Positions 8,101-14,922 of a DNA stretch of 18,424 nucleotides are shown in pieces; the first letter of the stretch is position 1, and each line of letters starts with the position of its first letter. The DNA is from Candidatus Schekmanbacteria bacterium. GTDB lineage: Bacteria; CSSED10-310; JACPHN01. The DNA lies in the NCBI GenBank assembly GCA_016188575.1, contig JACPHN010000173.1, positions 1 to 18,424 on the forward strand, in the 5' to 3' direction. A program made the position numbers and the translations under genes. The notes beneath the pieces are model-generated. The model was not told where the DNA came from. It saw only the letters and a program-made list of their open reading frames with translations, and did not search any database.

Positions 8101-9401
8101 CCGAATGCTACCGGCAAGCGATGGCCGCGGCGGATCGCAGAGGGTGGGGCAGCGACCTTCTTCCCTGTCTGTTTTCGCTCGCCGAATGGTATCTGACACA
8201 CCGGCGCTTCGCTGAGGGGATAACCTACGCGCGCGAGACGGTTGTCTGGGCACGGCGCATCGATCACAAGCCGCTGCTGGCGCGGGCGCTTACCGGGCTG
8301 GGCGAGGCGCTGAGGTGGGGCGGAGAGGTGGCAGCGGCGCTGGCGGCGCATCAGGAGGCCATGAGCATCGTCGAAGCCATGAACGGGCACGACCACTGGG
8401 CGCGAATTCACCGCAACTTGGCGATGGACTATCACGTCGAAGGTCGCCTCGAGGACGCTTTGCGCGTGTTGCGTGAGGGCCGCCTGCTGCTCGGAAAGGA
8501 AGTCGGTACCAAGGCTCAGGGCGAGGTCCTCCTGGCGCAGCTCGAGCTCGAACACGCCTTTGGCGGCACCGAGCGGCTGGCCTCGACGCTCAAGCGCCTG
8601 GCGGACCTGCGTCCGCAGCTCACGGCCTCGCAAGCGGTGCGATTCGCGGCGCTGGAAACCCAGTGCCTGCTCGAGGGATCCCAGATCTCGTCGGAAGCGG
8701 AGGCGGGGCGAGGAGAAACGCCACACGACAAGAGTGACCCGCAGGCGCGCACCCGCACCACGGATGGCTTCAAGGATGGCCTCGGCAAGGTGTCAGGTGC
8801 GTCGCCGCTGGCACGGGCAGCCGACTTTCTCGAGGAGCTCGAGCAGCTCGACAGCCGCACCGATGCGCGCACGGACGTTTCCGAGGCACGGCGGCGTCTG
8901 GAGCTTGCGGCACAGCGCGGAGAGCACGAGCTCGACGAGCTGGACCGCGCCATCCTCGCGCTCTCGTGGGCGCGGGTGTGTTGTCGTGCTGGAGGTCCGG
9001 AGGAAGCCCAACATCATGCTGAGTACGCCATGGCGCGCTTCGCCGGCTGCGGCGCCACCATGGCGGCGGGCTGGTCGGCCGTCGTCTGCGCCAAGACCCA
9101 GACGATCCTGGCCCACCTCGAAGACGCGCAGCGATTCGCCGAAACCGGGGCTTCGATCGGCCGCGGAGCGGGGTGCCCGCAGCTCATCGCCATGGCCAAT
9201 CTCGAGGTCGCGCGCAGCGCACTACGCCAGGGTAACGTGGACAGAGCGCGTTCGGCATATCGCGACTCCCTGCTACTGCTCAGGTCCTTGGAGGAGCGGA
9301 TCGAGTCCCCGGACCTGCGCCTGCAGTTTGCCCACGGACCGTGGGCGCGCGAAGCGGAGTCGGCGCTGGAAGAGTTTCGCGCTCTACTGGGGATTTTCTG
9401 A
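5148..9401 (+). CDS. Ser/Thr kinase - STAND-type ATPase - TPR fusion regulator (PknK-like layout)
   Basis: This 1417-residue, probably cytosolic protein has three parts. Residues 63-330 are a complete Hanks-type kinase: LGEGGMGVVYRA (76-87), K99, HRDVKPSN (191-198), DFG (211-213), and SPE (237-239) with ARSDLFSVGVLLYE. Residues about 349-620 are an AAA_16/STAND-like ATPase opening with LVGRKEEL; Walker A is GEAGIGKTR (380-388, K386) and Walker B is VVVLDN (D495). A winged-helix-like part follows (about 640-735, ending in FTHHRLHELVLERM). Residues about 770-1400 are TPR helices, broken by a charged linker near 1175-1215. This layout is known from bacterial kinases such as PknK and from many myxobacterial proteins. 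It likely senses a ligand or partner through the TPRs and phosphorylates targets. ATG 5148 overlaps the previous stop; the C-terminus overlaps the convergent membrane-protein gene by 18 bp. Confidence 0.95.
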   Translation: MSPPELQLAAGEMVPEEAPEPKTRRAADQDPARTLRSVPLDDTSPLSRVATVSKRFEPTAPPFDLVAGRFRIRDLLGEGGMGVVYRAADEQTGDDVAVKLVKIRDSEDLDVLRRFRREFAALSRLDHPNVIDVLDYGVEQGIPFLVLELIDGRTLAAIIKAEGPLAAPRLLSVMTPIVAALGYIHGQGLVHRDVKPSNIMVQPNDVAKLMDFGLIRDLEDDATAELGGIRGTFLYLSPEQACELPTDARSDLFSVGVLLYEAATGRVPFTDRNGILCLLNRIVERDPPPPSTFNPNIPARLERAIMRLLRKDPIERYQSALELLDDLRPLGADAFPASAGGASVLFRPALVGRKEELRRIEAYLPRPGALAPSPVLLVSGEAGIGKTRLLAEELRSLCRLSAIRFKRVRLNPDETAPFLAIVEVLESLEELIRPAVDAADAELRDDLRYLAHLSSHFAALFGEPRGAPRGGVRMEVLDRLLALALREIRLVVVLDNIQFADPLSLEFLLRTARRAQVPGAERQPILWIGAYTLGEASASPALLRLVRALQRGADRHSDALADPGHVIELSRLATEDVQRMLATMCGTPIVDASIAARVVSESEGIPLLVEQAVQELFERGILQRKGRRLVATKEILTVSLTGGLREMLQNRLDRLDEEELELTELAAVLGERFSLGDLMTVAAPRPEDAVDDLVRKLVHTGILREAAGDRTGERFAFTHHRLHELVLERMRPTRSRLLHRRAAEALEVSAVSRGPAVIATLAHHFRCAGMRGKASHFAARAAEAFTLEQAHEAALEMYEQALDDIESVQSDELDVLWRRKSRVLRQLASLSSAVGKYASALDYFEELRDVGKERCSLAIEGDALAEMGLLHLLLGNEEKSQVLLSSAHEIFAGGGLELDMMRILVLEGEICFALGEALKARPRFAEAVSSSCGNADDSFAALNARALMHLAGVDFASGETESAREWLQRAMSVLGVREEPKQGMTECYRQAMAAADRRGWGSDLLPCLFSLAEWYLTHRRFAEGITYARETVVWARRIDHKPLLARALTGLGEALRWGGEVAAALAAHQEAMSIVEAMNGHDHWARIHRNLAMDYHVEGRLEDALRVLREGRLLLGKEVGTKAQGEVLLAQLELEHAFGGTERLASTLKRLADLRPQLTASQAVRFAALETQCLLEGSQISSEAEAGRGETPHDKSDPQARTRTTDGFKDGLGKVSGASPLARAADFLEELEQLDSRTDARTDVSEARRRLELAAQRGEHELDELDRAILALSWARVCCRAGGPEEAQHHAEYAMARFAGCGATMAAGWSAVVCAKTQTILAHLEDAQRFAETGASIGRGAGCPQLIAMANLEVARSALRQGNVDRARSAYRDSLLLLRSLEERIESPDLRLQFAHGPWAREAESALEEFRALLGIF

Positions 9402-10397
9402 CCGCGGCGCAGCGCGGACAACAAAGAAGCGGCCGACCCACACCGCGAAGACCGACACCGGCACCACCCACAACGCCGTCACAGCGAAAGGAAGGCCGGG
9501 GCGGCCAACGGCGTAGGCGACGGCCAGCAGGCTGTCGCCAAGTCCGACTGAGACCATCGCATCCAGCCCCGTCCGGGCATCCCACGCGAGGACGGTGACG
9601 CACACGGAGGAAATCAGGAAGCCCCAGTAGGCCAACGACACGCCCCACGCCGGACGCCTGAGGCCGTAGCAGAAGGTTGCCAGGACGGCAGCGCCAAGCG
9701 CGAGCAGACTGGCGACCGCCTCGCCCGCAAACCCGTCCAGCAGCGCGCCAAAGAGGACGACCTTGCCCGCCACCAGGAGCCCCAGCCAGAAAAAGCCGGA
9801 AATGGCGAGGCAGCAGCAGTAGACGAGGACGGGGAGCGGCGCGTCGTCCGTCCAAGTCGCTCCGGGAGGACGGCGCCGGGCGATTTCAGTCGCGGGGTGA
9901 CTCGAGAAAAAAAACACGAACACCATGGGCGTCACGACGCCGAGCAAGATCGCCGGGACGAGGTGGTGGAAGAGCGCCAGCAGGCCTGCGGAGCCGCCGG
10001 CGACCGCCGCGCCTCCTGCAGCGGGCGCGCTGAGCGCCCCGTAGACCAGGCACATGCCCAGGACGCGAGCAGCCCCGGCGGCAATCCAGAGCCACGCGAG
10101 CACCAGCGTGAGCGCAACCGCCCAGCGGCGAGCCACGATGACTCCGGCGCCGACTACCATCAAGATCACGGCCTGACCAGCACCGGCGACGCCGTTAGCG
10201 ACCAGCAGGGCGTGCGGCGCGGAGTGACCGCCCGGGACGCTCACCAGCCCCAGACCGATCGCCAGTGAGCCGGCCGCGACGGTAGCCAGCAGGATGCCGA
10301 TGAGGACTTCGAGCGCACCAATGGCCGCGAAAAGCAGCGCGCCCCCTGGTTCTGGACCTTCCGCCGCAGCCGCCACGGCTTCCTCGGACTCGGTCAT
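9384..10397 (-). CDS. multi-pass membrane protein, function unknown
   Basis: This 337-residue integral membrane protein has about eight hydrophobic segments, including ALLFAAIGALEVLIGILLA, AVALTLVLAWLWIAAGA, ILLGVVTPMVFVFFF, VLVYCCCLAISGFFWLGLL, WGVSLAYWGFLISSVCVTV and a final VVPVSVFAVWVGRFFVV. The N-terminus is acidic (MTESEEAV) and the C-terminus basic. I recognise no family or catalytic motif. It is the last gene of the minus-strand operon, and its ATG overlaps the stop of the acyltransferase-like gene (ATGA). This suggests an envelope-related role such as lipid or glycan handling, though only by association. Its 3' end overlaps the convergent kinase gene by 18 bp. Confidence 0.82.
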   Translation of the reverse strand: MTESEEAVAAAAEGPEPGGALLFAAIGALEVLIGILLATVAAGSLAIGLGLVSVPGGHSAPHALLVANGVAGAGQAVILMVVGAGVIVARRWAVALTLVLAWLWIAAGAARVLGMCLVYGALSAPAAGGAAVAGGSAGLLALFHHLVPAILLGVVTPMVFVFFFSSHPATEIARRRPPGATWTDDAPLPVLVYCCCLAISGFFWLGLLVAGKVVLFGALLDGFAGEAVASLLALGAAVLATFCYGLRRPAWGVSLAYWGFLISSVCVTVLAWDARTGLDAMVSVGLGDSLLAVAYAVGRPGLPFAVTALWVVPVSVFAVWVGRFFVVRAAPRSENPQ

Positions 10398-11221
10398 CGC
10401 GCCCCTCGCGGCGAGCCCCGCCAGCCGCTCGCGAAGCCGCCTCGCTCCAGTAGCATGTTGTCGAGCTGGGACTGGACCTCACCCAGGATCCTCCGGTGAA
10501 AGCCGCGGGCGATCGCGGGGTCGGTCGCTGCCTCCGCTGGGTATTGCGACCGGATCGGCATCCCGAGCTCCTGGATAAGGCGTACCGGTCGGGGTAGCAG
10601 CGTACCGGCGGCGCCGAGCAATAACGGCAGGGCGGGCACCCACGGGCCGAGCACCGCCCGCAGCAGTCGCGCCGGCGCGTCGACGACGCGATACATGTCA
10701 TCCACTCCGTAGCATGCCGCGGGGATCACCGTGGCCTGGGTGCGAATCGCCACACTGGCCAGGCCCTCCCGCCCGGACCACAGCAGGCGGTACCGCAGGC
10801 GCGGGTTTTTGAACGCCTCTTCGGCCCCTCCGGGCATCATGATCACGAGCTCCTCAGCAGCGAGGAGCTGTTCGGCGCGGCGCTCGTCGTCAAAATCGAG
10901 CCCGAGCCGCCTCGTCAGCTCGCGCAGCGGCGCGGCGCCTGCCAGGCGTTCGTCGAGGAGAATGCGCGGCGCCCTCTTGACCTGGGACCGCATCTGTCTG
11001 CCCAGAAGCAGCGCATGAATCGGGAGCGGGCCAGTATTCGTCACGATCAAGACCGGCCCGCGCCGCGGCACTTGCTCCAGACCGCGAATCTCATAGCGAA
11101 AGTACGACTCGATCGGTCCGAGCAGAACCATCGCTGCCCATTGCAGGCGGGCATCAAAGTCCGGCACGTAGTGAGGCGAGCCGCTCACACCTCGCCGCAA
11201 CACCATGCGAATTTCGTCCAC
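10394..11221 (-). CDS. PlsC/DGAT-like acyltransferase-fold protein lacking the His-Asp motif
   Basis: This 275-residue protein resembles the lysophospholipid acyltransferase superfamily (MGAT/DGAT-like branch). The scaffold is visible: YEIRGLEQVPRRGPVLIV (43-60) leads into block 1, LVIMMPGGAEEAFK (125-138) is the family's PGG-E block, and TVIPAACYGVDDMY (164-177) is the block 4 region. Block 1 normally holds a catalytic His and an Asp after the Asn (NH-type, HX4D). Here it reads TNTGPLPIHA (61-70), with Thr in place of His and His in place of Asp. The protein may be inactive, may use shifted residues, or may bind lipids. It starts at GTG 11221, six bases after the rmlA stop, with GAGG upstream; ATG at residue 6 is an alternative. 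It overlaps the membrane-protein gene by ATGA. Confidence 0.82.
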   Translation of the reverse strand: MDEIRMVLRRGVSGSPHYVPDFDARLQWAAMVLLGPIESYFRYEIRGLEQVPRRGPVLIVTNTGPLPIHALLLGRQMRSQVKRAPRILLDERLAGAAPLRELTRRLGLDFDDERRAEQLLAAEELVIMMPGGAEEAFKNPRLRYRLLWSGREGLASVAIRTQATVIPAACYGVDDMYRVVDAPARLLRAVLGPWVPALPLLLGAAGTLLPRPVRLIQELGMPIRSQYPAEAATDPAIARGFHRRILGEVQSQLDNMLLERGGFASGWRGSPRGAR

Positions 11222-11227
11222 GGAGCC

Positions 11228-12289
11228 TCACAGACCGACAGTGCTTTGATCCCCGAGCATGAGCCGCAGGGCCTTGGGTTTGAGCTTGCTACGGCCAACC
11301 GCCACGGACCGGCCGATCAGACTGTCCTCTATCCGCTGATCGATGGCAATGATCGAGCTGCGCTCGAGAACGATGGAATGCTCGATCTCGGCGTCTTCGA
11401 TGAGGCAGTCGTCGCCGATACTGGTAAACGGGCCGACGTAGGAGTTGATGATCCGAGTGTTGCGTCCGATCACGGCGGGCCCGCGCACCGAGCTGTTGAT
11501 GATCTCGGCGCCGGCCTCCACGCGGACCTTGAAGCTGACAGCGGACGACTTGTCGACAAAACCCTCGACGCTGTCCGCCATGGCGTCCAACATCATGCGG
11601 TTCGCCTCGAGCATGTCCTCGAGCTTGCCGGTATCCTTCCACCAGCCGTCGATAACGTGGCTGAGCACGTTGTAGCCGCGATCGACCATGAGCTGGATCG
11701 CATCGGTGATTTCGAGCTCGCGCCGCCACGACGGTTGGATGTCGCGCACCGCCTCGAAGATGTGGTCGTTGAACATGTAGACGCCGACGAGCGCCAGGTT
11801 GCTTTTTGGCTGCTTGGGTTTTTCGACAAGCCGAACGACGCGCCCCTCGCACAGCTCGGCGACGCCGAACTGCTCGGGATGGTTGACGTGCGCGAGCAGG
11901 ATCTGGCAGTCGGGTTGCGCCGCCTCGAAGCGGCGCACGAGCTCGACGATGCCTTCGCGAATAAGGTTATCGCCGAGATACATGACGAAGGGTTCGCCGC
12001 GCAGGTAGCTCTCGGAAATCTTGACAGCGTGCGCCAGTCCGAGGGGCTCGGGTTGCTCGATGTAGGTCACTCGTAGGCCAAAGGCGCTGCCGTCTCCCAG
12101 AGCGGCCCGGATTTCGTCCTTCGTGTACCCGACGACCACGCCGACGTCGTGAATTCCGGCGTCGCGAATCGCCTCGAGGCCGTAGAACAGGACCGGCTTG
12201 TTGGCAACGGGCACGAGCTGTTTGGCGCTGGTGTAGGTGATGGGGCGGAGGCGGGTACCGCTCCCTCCCGCCAGGACTAGTGCTTTCAC
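11228..12289 (-). CDS. rmlA: glucose-1-phosphate thymidylyltransferase, long form
   Basis: This 353-residue enzyme joins glucose-1-phosphate and dTTP to make dTDP-glucose, the entry to dTDP-rhamnose and other deoxysugars. The nucleotidyltransferase fold spans about 1-240: LAGGSGTRLRPIT (6-18), PVANKP with K31, YLGDN (metal D107), VEKPKQPKSN, and WWKDTGKLEDML. The C-terminal ~100 residues form a left-handed beta-helix of hexapeptide type (GAEIINSSVRGPAVIGRNTR). That extension marks the long RmlA form (StrD-like) rather than the ~290-residue short form; a different sugar or nucleotide cannot be excluded. GAGGAG lies six bases before the ATG. It sits 29 bases after lptD and 6 before the acyltransferase-like gene, which fits a role in surface polysaccharide or LPS sugars. 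Confidence 0.92.
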   Translation of the reverse strand: MKALVLAGGSGTRLRPITYTSAKQLVPVANKPVLFYGLEAIRDAGIHDVGVVVGYTKDEIRAALGDGSAFGLRVTYIEQPEPLGLAHAVKISESYLRGEPFVMYLGDNLIREGIVELVRRFEAAQPDCQILLAHVNHPEQFGVAELCEGRVVRLVEKPKQPKSNLALVGVYMFNDHIFEAVRDIQPSWRRELEITDAIQLMVDRGYNVLSHVIDGWWKDTGKLEDMLEANRMMLDAMADSVEGFVDKSSAVSFKVRVEAGAEIINSSVRGPAVIGRNTRIINSYVGPFTSIGDDCLIEDAEIEHSIVLERSSIIAIDQRIEDSLIGRSVAVGRSKLKPKALRLMLGDQSTVGL

Positions 12290-12318
12290 GATGACACTCC
12301 TCGACTCCTGGATAGTGA

Positions 12319-14922
12319 TCAGTTCAGCGAGAATCCCCCGACCGACCCGACGTTCTTCAGTGTAATGGTGATGGAGACGGCGTAGTCATTGGCAAAATCC
12401 GTGTCCACCGGGGACCGGCGGAACTGGCGGTAGTACGTTTGCGCGCCAAAACCCCAGCATTCGAAACCGGCATAGGTATTCAGCGCTGCCCAACCCACGA
12501 AATCGTTTGTAATGTTGTAGTTGGTGCCCGCGTCCCAGCGAAAGCGCGGGCTGACGCGCCATCCGAGCTTGAGGTCGAGCGTGTCGACATCGGCGGTGGG
12601 AAACTCGAAGTTGCGGGATCTTCCCCAGTAGAGCCCGGCGTCGACGATCGGATGGTTGAGGTTCGCCCCCAGACTGACATGAGAGAGCGCCTTCTCGTAG
12701 GGATCCCACTGCAGCCGCTCCTGGACACGAACGTGATCACCAAGCAGCAGGTCGAGATCCGCGGAAATGTCCGACAGGGGGCGATCGCTGCGGCGGATCG
12801 CGTAGCTCGGGTTCTCCGCCAGCATCTCGTCGAGCTCAGCTTTGCGAAAGAAGTCGTACGTCTGGCGAATTTGCAAGTCCGCGATTTGCACCACTTGCGT
12901 GTTGTCTCCGCCGCGATACACCTTGCCGAACAGCCAATTTGTCAGGCCGTAGGTCAGCGCACTGCGGGCGCGGACGACGTCGCTGCCGCTGATCTGAATG
13001 AGCGCGTCTTGCCCGACCTCGGGGACGTAGCTGAAATGAAGGGTCGGGAAGAAAACGTGCTTGACGCGCAGCAGGTAGTAGGGAGCCGCCGGGCCGGCCG
13101 CGAAGGGATCGTCCCGCCAGGGGCTGGAATCGGTGAACGCGGCCGCTGGTCCAAGGCCCGCCGCGGCGTCGGGCGGGGGCTGGACAGCGTCGACATGTGG
13201 ATGGGACTCCAGAAGCGTGAAGACGCGAGAAAACTTGGGGCCGTCTGTCGCCAGAGCGAGCTCGAAGAGCTCGCGATACGCCCCATCACCTACAGCTCGC
13301 AAGCGGCGTAGCGCGGCGCCGTCCTCGATGATCGGCGGCGCCTCGCCATAGGTGGCGAAGGAATCGCCCCGGTTGTCCTGGAACTTGCGCTTGCTGAACC
13401 AGGACGTCAGCAAGGTGAACGAGGGTTCGAAGTTGAGCCAGGGGAGCTGAAAGCGATAGGACAGAGTCGGTGAAAAGGCGACGCGCTCGACCGCCACGTC
13501 GAGGCGCTTGGCGGCGGGATCTGGCTGGCTGTTGAAGGCCTCACCGGCGATGCTCTGCACGTGGTCGGTCTCGAGGTTGAGGTAGGTCGAAAACCCACTG
13601 CGGCCGAACAGGCGCAACCGGCTGGTGCGGTAGCGAAAGCGCGGCAAGACGATGAGCCGGTCCTTGTTTGGGTTTTCGCGGAGATCTTCGAGGTATTGCG
13701 CATAAAAGATGCCGAAGTGCTGGGCCGCGAAGCTCTTCTCGAGTCCCACGGTCGACCGCAGGCTATCCATGGAAATCTCGGTGAAGTTGTCGACGTACGT
13801 GCGATTGAAATTGATGTCCGTGGCGTAGCGAGCGTCGAGGGTCGCGCGCAGGTCGTAGCCGAAGTCATGGCTGGCCTGGGCCTGAGCGCGGTAGCTTTCG
13901 CGGTCTACCGCCAGCGACGTGGCACTCGAAGAGGGCGTAAAACGGCGGGAAGCGGTCACATTTCCGAGTGAGCCGGGAGCGAGCGCCCAACGCAGCTCGA
14001 GGTCTTCGCCGTCACCCGTGCGGCTGCGCCACTCGTGTTGCAAGGTAAGGTCCAAGTTGTCGGCGATCGCCCAGTAGAATGCATTGCGGATGAAAAAACC
14101 ATGCCGCGAGGTGACGCCGAGATCGGGGACAAGGAGTCCGGTCGAGCGCGAAGGCTTGATGGGGACCAGCCAGTAGGGAGTGTAGAGCAGGGGTGCGCGT
14201 TTTACCCAGAACAGAGCGTTTCGCAGGTGCAAGTAGTGGTCGCGGTGGACGAGTGCGCGCCCGCTGGTAAGTGACCAGGCGCGGGAGCACGTCGGGTCGG
14301 CCTCGGGGAGCCGACACGAGGAGAAGTAGCCGCCGAACACAACGAGCTGGAGTTGGCCACTGCTCGGATGATTGGCAATCTTTTCTACCTTGTCGGCGGT
14401 AAAGTAGACATCTGGAGTGAAGTGACCGGTCACCGAGTACAGGGTGCCGCGCTCCAGCAGGATGTTGTATTCGGCACGGCGAGCCTTGAGCTCGTCCTCG
14501 TTGAAGCGTACCGTGACCTCGCCGTCGGCTTCGAGGTCGCGCGTGGCGGTGCGAAAGAGCACGCGGTCGGCCTGCAGGGAAAAGGTCCCTTTGACGATCT
14601 TGACCGCGCCCTCGAAGAGGCTGGTGCCTTCAACCTCGTCGTAGGTTGCGCGTTCATACGTGACGGTGACGGGTTCGGGGGAGTCGGTGAGCCGGAGAAG
14701 CTCCTGCTGTTTGCCTGCGAGCTCGCGGCTGATGCGATCCTTGTCGGAATGCGGCAACGCGTCCTCGGGCGTGGTGCCGGGGACTTGAGCGCGCGCGGCA
14801 GGCGCGGCGATCAGCAATGCGGCCGCGAGAACGGCGCCAGCCACGAGGGGCAGCCCGAGCTCAGGGGGTCGCCCCGCGGCCGCACGCGCGGTGCGGTGCG
14901 GGGTCATGCCGCCCGCGGTCAT
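12319..14922 (-). CDS. lptD: LPS-assembly outer-membrane protein LptD
   Basis: This 867-residue protein inserts lipopolysaccharide into the outer leaflet of the outer membrane. A signal peptide (hydrophobic core about 25-40, PAARA then Q46) is followed by an OstA/LptA-like beta-jellyroll at about 85-195 (YDEVEGTSLFEGAVKIVKG, ADRVLF, ADGEVTV). The typical barrel entry, APLLYTPYWLVPIKPSRSTG, lies at 243-262, followed by a long beta-barrel. The Cys pair C203/C212 lies at the jellyroll-barrel junction; only one more Cys, C822, is present near the end, where E. coli LptD has two. The ATG at 14922 overlaps the purF stop (ATGA). A second ATG at residue 6 keeps the signal peptide and is possible. The barrel ends in an aromatic-rich strand and FSLN. 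Confidence 0.94.
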   Translation of the reverse strand: MTAGGMTPHRTARAAAGRPPELGLPLVAGAVLAAALLIAAPAARAQVPGTTPEDALPHSDKDRISRELAGKQQELLRLTDSPEPVTVTYERATYDEVEGTSLFEGAVKIVKGTFSLQADRVLFRTATRDLEADGEVTVRFNEDELKARRAEYNILLERGTLYSVTGHFTPDVYFTADKVEKIANHPSSGQLQLVVFGGYFSSCRLPEADPTCSRAWSLTSGRALVHRDHYLHLRNALFWVKRAPLLYTPYWLVPIKPSRSTGLLVPDLGVTSRHGFFIRNAFYWAIADNLDLTLQHEWRSRTGDGEDLELRWALAPGSLGNVTASRRFTPSSSATSLAVDRESYRAQAQASHDFGYDLRATLDARYATDINFNRTYVDNFTEISMDSLRSTVGLEKSFAAQHFGIFYAQYLEDLRENPNKDRLIVLPRFRYRTSRLRLFGRSGFSTYLNLETDHVQSIAGEAFNSQPDPAAKRLDVAVERVAFSPTLSYRFQLPWLNFEPSFTLLTSWFSKRKFQDNRGDSFATYGEAPPIIEDGAALRRLRAVGDGAYRELFELALATDGPKFSRVFTLLESHPHVDAVQPPPDAAAGLGPAAAFTDSSPWRDDPFAAGPAAPYYLLRVKHVFFPTLHFSYVPEVGQDALIQISGSDVVRARSALTYGLTNWLFGKVYRGGDNTQVVQIADLQIRQTYDFFRKAELDEMLAENPSYAIRRSDRPLSDISADLDLLLGDHVRVQERLQWDPYEKALSHVSLGANLNHPIVDAGLYWGRSRNFEFPTADVDTLDLKLGWRVSPRFRWDAGTNYNITNDFVGWAALNTYAGFECWGFGAQTYYRQFRRSPVDTDFANDYAVSITITLKNVGSVGGFSLN

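Noticed and set aside
11015-12076. Plus-strand 353-residue open frame
   Set aside because: It is the exact antisense of the rmlA-like gene and the start of the acyltransferase-like gene, both supported by motifs.
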